This document shows positions 60,088 to 64,000 of a stretch of DNA of 64,000 nucleotides, one piece after another. The notes under the pieces are model-generated. The model saw only the letters and a program-made list of their open reading frames with translations, did no database searches and was not told where the DNA came from. The position numbers and the translations under genes were made by a program. Source of the stretch: Certhia americana (lineage: Eukaryota > Chordata > Aves > Passeriformes > Certhiidae); the NCBI GenBank assembly GCA_018697195.1, contig CM031879.1:29764473-29828472 (forward strand). The letters run 5' to 3'. The number at the start of each line of letters is the position of its first letter. The stretch's first letter is position 1.

Positions 60088-60809
60088 CAGCAAAACAAAA
60101 ACCCCCACAAAATTACACTGGAAAAGGCAGAAATGTACTTCACAACTGCTGGAGTTTTCAACAGGTAAGTATAAATTTCATCAGTGAAAGATGAAAGACC
60201 CATTTTCTCATAGTTTTCTATCTTAACCAAGGAAACATCAAAGAAAAGACTGGGAGTTATTCAGTTCCCATTAAAAATCTTTAGCTCTTTTCAGATACAG
60301 ACTTCACAAATGCTAAGGAAATTTATGTGACTAGTTCTAAATATGTCTTTATATTCAATTTTTCTTTCATTTCTGACAGTACTCTTCTATCTACATTGAA
60401 CTAATTTTATTTTATTTTTTAACTTGATTCAGCTTTTAATGTTACTTTACAAAAGAATTACCAGAGGAGCATTTGGGATTTTAAGGTGCCTTTTTTTTTT
60501 TTTTTTCACATGTGCTCTGCAGACACAGAATTTCTTTTTATTTCCTCTCATAGCAATTTTCCGAAAATGAAATTTTACATATCTGAAAATCATGAAGAAA
60601 GGCTGACAAAGGCTGAATTTTCACTTTAGTCCTCTCCTCTTTTCTTCTTGTTCTCCAACTGCCTATCTTGAGAAGTTTCTAGCAAAATAAAATTCTAGTT
60701 CAACTCTGTAGTAACCCAGCTAGTTCCTCAACTCCAGTGAAGCAGTGAAGTGGTTTTTTTTCTGGAAAATAATACTGGGATTCAAGATAGATCCCTCTTT
60801 TGGAAGCAG

Positions 60810-60849
60810 AGATATATCTCTCTCTTCCTGCCTCTCTCTCTCTCTCTCA
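60810..60849 (+). repeat. CT-rich microsatellite
   Basis: (TC)n runs are interrupted by TTCCTGCC. Confidence 0.85.
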
Positions 60850-63800
60850 TAACCTTGAGAAAAAGTCTGCACTGGACAAATCCTCTCCTCAGCACCTGCA
60901 CCATGTAACCTGGTGAGCATCAAGAAATGTGAAATACAATGAAGTGGGAAGATTCTCTGAGACTAAATTCAATGCCATTTCTGTTTCTCTCTTTCTGCTT
61001 CTGCATGTATGATAACATAATAATATATTTTCATAGTATTGTAAACGCTGTAATTAGAAGGAAATGTTCCTAAGGCAATGTTATAAATGTTTTCTTTACC
61101 TTATAAAAGATCTTGTGATTTTCCCATGAAAAACAACGTCTTTCATAGAAACAACAACCAAAATTATTAATTAGTCTTGCTTTTAATTAAACTATGATTC
61201 CAATTTAAGAGTGATTGAATTGAAATAGCCAGATAAATTAAGATAACAACATTTAGCCTAATTAAATTAGGTGTGGTATTACTTCTCATTACCACTGTGA
61301 ATCACTGACACAATGGAACTACAGATTTCCTTGCTTTATCATTAATTCATTTATTTGTGCATGTAAATGTACTTTATCTTTAAAAGAAAATTATTAATAA
61401 GCTTAAATATTCTTATGTTTTATAATATCCCTTCATTTGAATTGAAAAATACTTTCATACCAGAAAATGTTTAGGTAAGAAAGCTACTTGACATTTTTAA
61501 TCTAAAATCCAGGTGACCTACATTTTTGTCAAGATATTATTAAAAAAAAAGAGTATTATGCATATTTTTTAAAATATAGAACTATTTATTTTACTTCTTT
61601 GTTGTGTTCCTTTAGATCTATGTTATTCTGGTTCCATTAAATAATCCTTTAGTTTAAAATAAATTTCCCAGCCTGAAATTCCAGTTTGAAAAATCTACCA
61701 TTATGTGTTTCTCGCAATTCTTCTGTTCTTCCTGACAAGAATTCAGCACTTTACTTCAACTTCACATTTTACTGAAATGCTTCTTGTCAGAGGTTACAGC
61801 TGAACAAATAGCATATAAGCTTGTTTGCATAAGTCTATGAAATCCAGATTTTGTTGATAAAAGAGACAAATGGGAAAATAGTTCAACTATAAAAGAGAAG
61901 GCAAAAGAGTCAAAGAATTACATCCTTATTTGCTAGTCTCCTATACAAGGATGGGACATATTTTAAAAAATCAAGCCCAAACTTAAATTATTTTCTTTTT
62001 ATCAGCGAGAAAGTGCCTTTAAGAAAAATATGTAAGGCTTTTACAGCTACAAGTTAACAGGAAAACCGAGATATCATATTTTAGAAAGAAAATCCACTTT
62101 GAATAAATATTCAAAGAAGCAACAGGAAAAAAAAATAAAAAAGAAAGGATTTTCTTCAGTGAGAAGGTGAGAAAAGAGCTCAGTCATTGCATTCCCCATT
62201 CCTTCAGTTGTCTTTTCCAAGTTCTGGTCTTTGTCAGGGATGAACTAGGACCACTGAATTCACATGGTGCTATTATTTGCATAAGGCTTTGTATATTTCT
62301 TGGATTTTCTCCTAAAGGATTTTTCTACTGTTTCTAAATCTATGCAGATCCTTTTCAAAAAGTCCACTATTTATTTGGATGATTTCCAGACACCAGAGTA
62401 ACAACTCATAAAGACAGATGAATTTGATTGAAAAGTGTGTTTTGCCACAGGACGCGTCTATCTTAGCTCTAAAATCTAAGACCAAGAACTACAATTTCAA
62501 ACTTGGTCTTTCAAGTGTCACTATTTCCTCTGCTTTGGTACATATTCAGAAGCAGGTAAATAAGATTAGTTTTGATGAAAGTAAACTGGGAGAGCAGCTC
62601 AACACTAGGACAAGCCCAAGCCAGACTCGCCAAAAGACAAGTAGAGCAGATTCTGTGTCTCCAACAAAAACTGTTTTGCTTTACTGGCCCAAATGACACC
62701 ATAAAATTTAATGCCTACATGATCATAAAAAATGCCCCATTTCACTTAACTCTCAAAGAGGGACTATAAAAACAGTGCACTGCCTGTGTGTGTGATAAAA
62801 TAGTTCTAATATGGGCAGTTTGCCAGTACAACCTAAAGTACAAAACTTTCGTTTTCTCACTATTGCAAAGTCAGATGCTTGGAAGACATTTTTAATGTAA
62901 ATAATCAATTATAAAGTCTCTTCTAGCAACAACAGGAACATTAAAAAAAGTAAAAATCACTTTTTCCAGGTTCTTTATTTAATAAATTCACCGAAGAAAC
63001 AAATTACTAGAGTAAATTCATGAAATTTTGGCAAAATGGTGAAGATCTTTTAAAATGGAAAAGTCAGATTTCCTACTAAGCAAGCACTAATACTAACTAT
63101 CCAAGCCTTTTCACTATCAACACCTGAAGAATAAACTGCAGTGTTATGTTTTTAAAATTCAATAAATAAATGAATCACTTACAAAGGCATGCATTCTTAT
63201 GTGTGACAGCATAAATATTCTATATATAAATATATTAATAATTTTTAAGAGACAAATCCATATTAACATTCTCCTGGTCACAGCTAAACTGATGAATGAA
63301 GGGAAAGTGTATATTCATTAATCTCATGACTAGATAATGAAAAGCTTCAGAAATTTAATCTAATTGATGTCTTAAAATTCTGAGACATATGTAATCTAAT
63401 TTTTGTACCAATTTTTTTCTTAATCCTAATGATTCTATCTATCTGTCTAGATTCTATTAAGAAACACCTACTGGCCTTGTGGATGCACAAATTATATGAA
63501 CCAGAAAAGTTACTTTAATAGGCCACTGGCTCATGTTGTATAGCTGTCACTGTTTTTAACAGTTTAAAATAATAATAATGTAATACTGAACTATATGTTT
63601 TGAAGATGTCAGTGAATGCACCATCTTGAGAGTAATGCATAGTGGGAAAGCAAAGCATAAAAAATGTCATTTTTACATTCATTTATTGGGTAGCACAAGT
63701 ATCCTGACATAGTCCTTTTTCCCAGCAACTTTTTTAATGTCCTCTATATCTCCTGGGAATCAGAATGGCTGGACATCTTGCTAAATACTAAATGCTCTAC

Positions 63801-64000
63801 TGCATGGATATCACTGCTAGGGTTAAAACAAAAGCCCTGGAGTCTATGAAGGTTTATATTTTATTCCAGATTCTTGAAATAATGCTGACTTGACTAAAAC
63901 AATTCATGCAAGGCAGGCTGAAAATCATGTGTTTTTACATGTCATATCATACTGTATAAATAGATCTAAGGAGCAGAAGTAGAACTCTGAAACAATCATA

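Larger units (their letters stand above)
59941..64000. other. Unique AT-rich DNA, no gene seen
   Basis: It contains the 18-bp-arm hairpin (60,050-60,087), a T16 run (60,491-60,506) and a CT-rich patch (60,810-60,849). The 92-codon frame at 62,418-62,696 has no recognisable family and normal AT-rich composition. The parts around 61,020-61,640 and 63,100-63,450 are extremely AT-rich. Confidence 0.6.

Noticed and set aside
1..64000. CRISPR array, bacterial operon or phage-like organisation
   Set aside because: There are no spaced direct repeats, ribosome-binding sites or dense coding. All recognisable elements are vertebrate (avian) retroelements.

Overview
The window looks like non-coding DNA from a bird, most likely a songbird (Passeriformes). 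It is A+T-rich, has no recognisable protein-coding gene, tRNA or rRNA, and is scattered with repeats that are diagnostic of birds: many 5'-truncated CR1 LINE fragments, three or four kinds of endogenous-retrovirus solo LTR, and one tRNA-Ile-headed SINE with a CR1-type tail (TguSINE1-like, described from zebra finch). Family names come from recall of consensus sequences and were not checked by a database search. The window could be a gene desert or the inside of a very long intron; the sequence does not decide between these.

Layout. 1-460: two consecutive CR1 3' ends on the + strand. 460-4,565: unique AT-rich sequence. 4,566-5,200: old CR1 (-). 5,200-16,600: unique sequence with a purine-skewed tract, a 21-bp tandem duplication and a CTCCT pentanucleotide array running into a 386-bp assembly gap. 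16.6-27.1 kb: short CR1 pieces, a TG/GGG array with G-quadruplex potential, and a younger CR1 (-) that has lost its 3' end. 30.7-34.6 kb: the most CR1-rich part, including a + strand element with a 96-bp in-frame tandem duplication of its reverse-transcriptase region. 38.3-39.1 kb: an ERVL-like solo LTR with a perfect 5-bp target-site duplication (AAAAC), broken by a 92-bp gap. 41.3-43.6 kb: two solo LTRs of one family, each with a perfect 6-bp target-site duplication (TTTGAC and CTGACC). The second sits inside the tRNA-derived head of the SINE, so the order of insertion can be read directly. 43.6-57.3 kb: mostly unique sequence, with a strong G-quadruplex motif near 50.28 kb. About 57.28-57.82 kb: an older ERVL-like LTR with eroded ends. 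57.8-64 kb: unique sequence, one very old CR1 piece and an 18-bp-arm perfect hairpin near 60.07 kb.

No set of genes acts together here. The longer open frames lie in CR1 reverse-transcriptase relics or LTRs, or are chance openings. A few frames in unique sequence (44,627-44,857; 9,442-9,801; 19,282-19,548) are reported only as weak candidates. I found no convincing new biological system. The best observations are the nested LTR-in-SINE insertion, the pair of related solo LTRs, the duplicated CR1 domain, the G-quadruplex tracts and several perfect inverted repeats.
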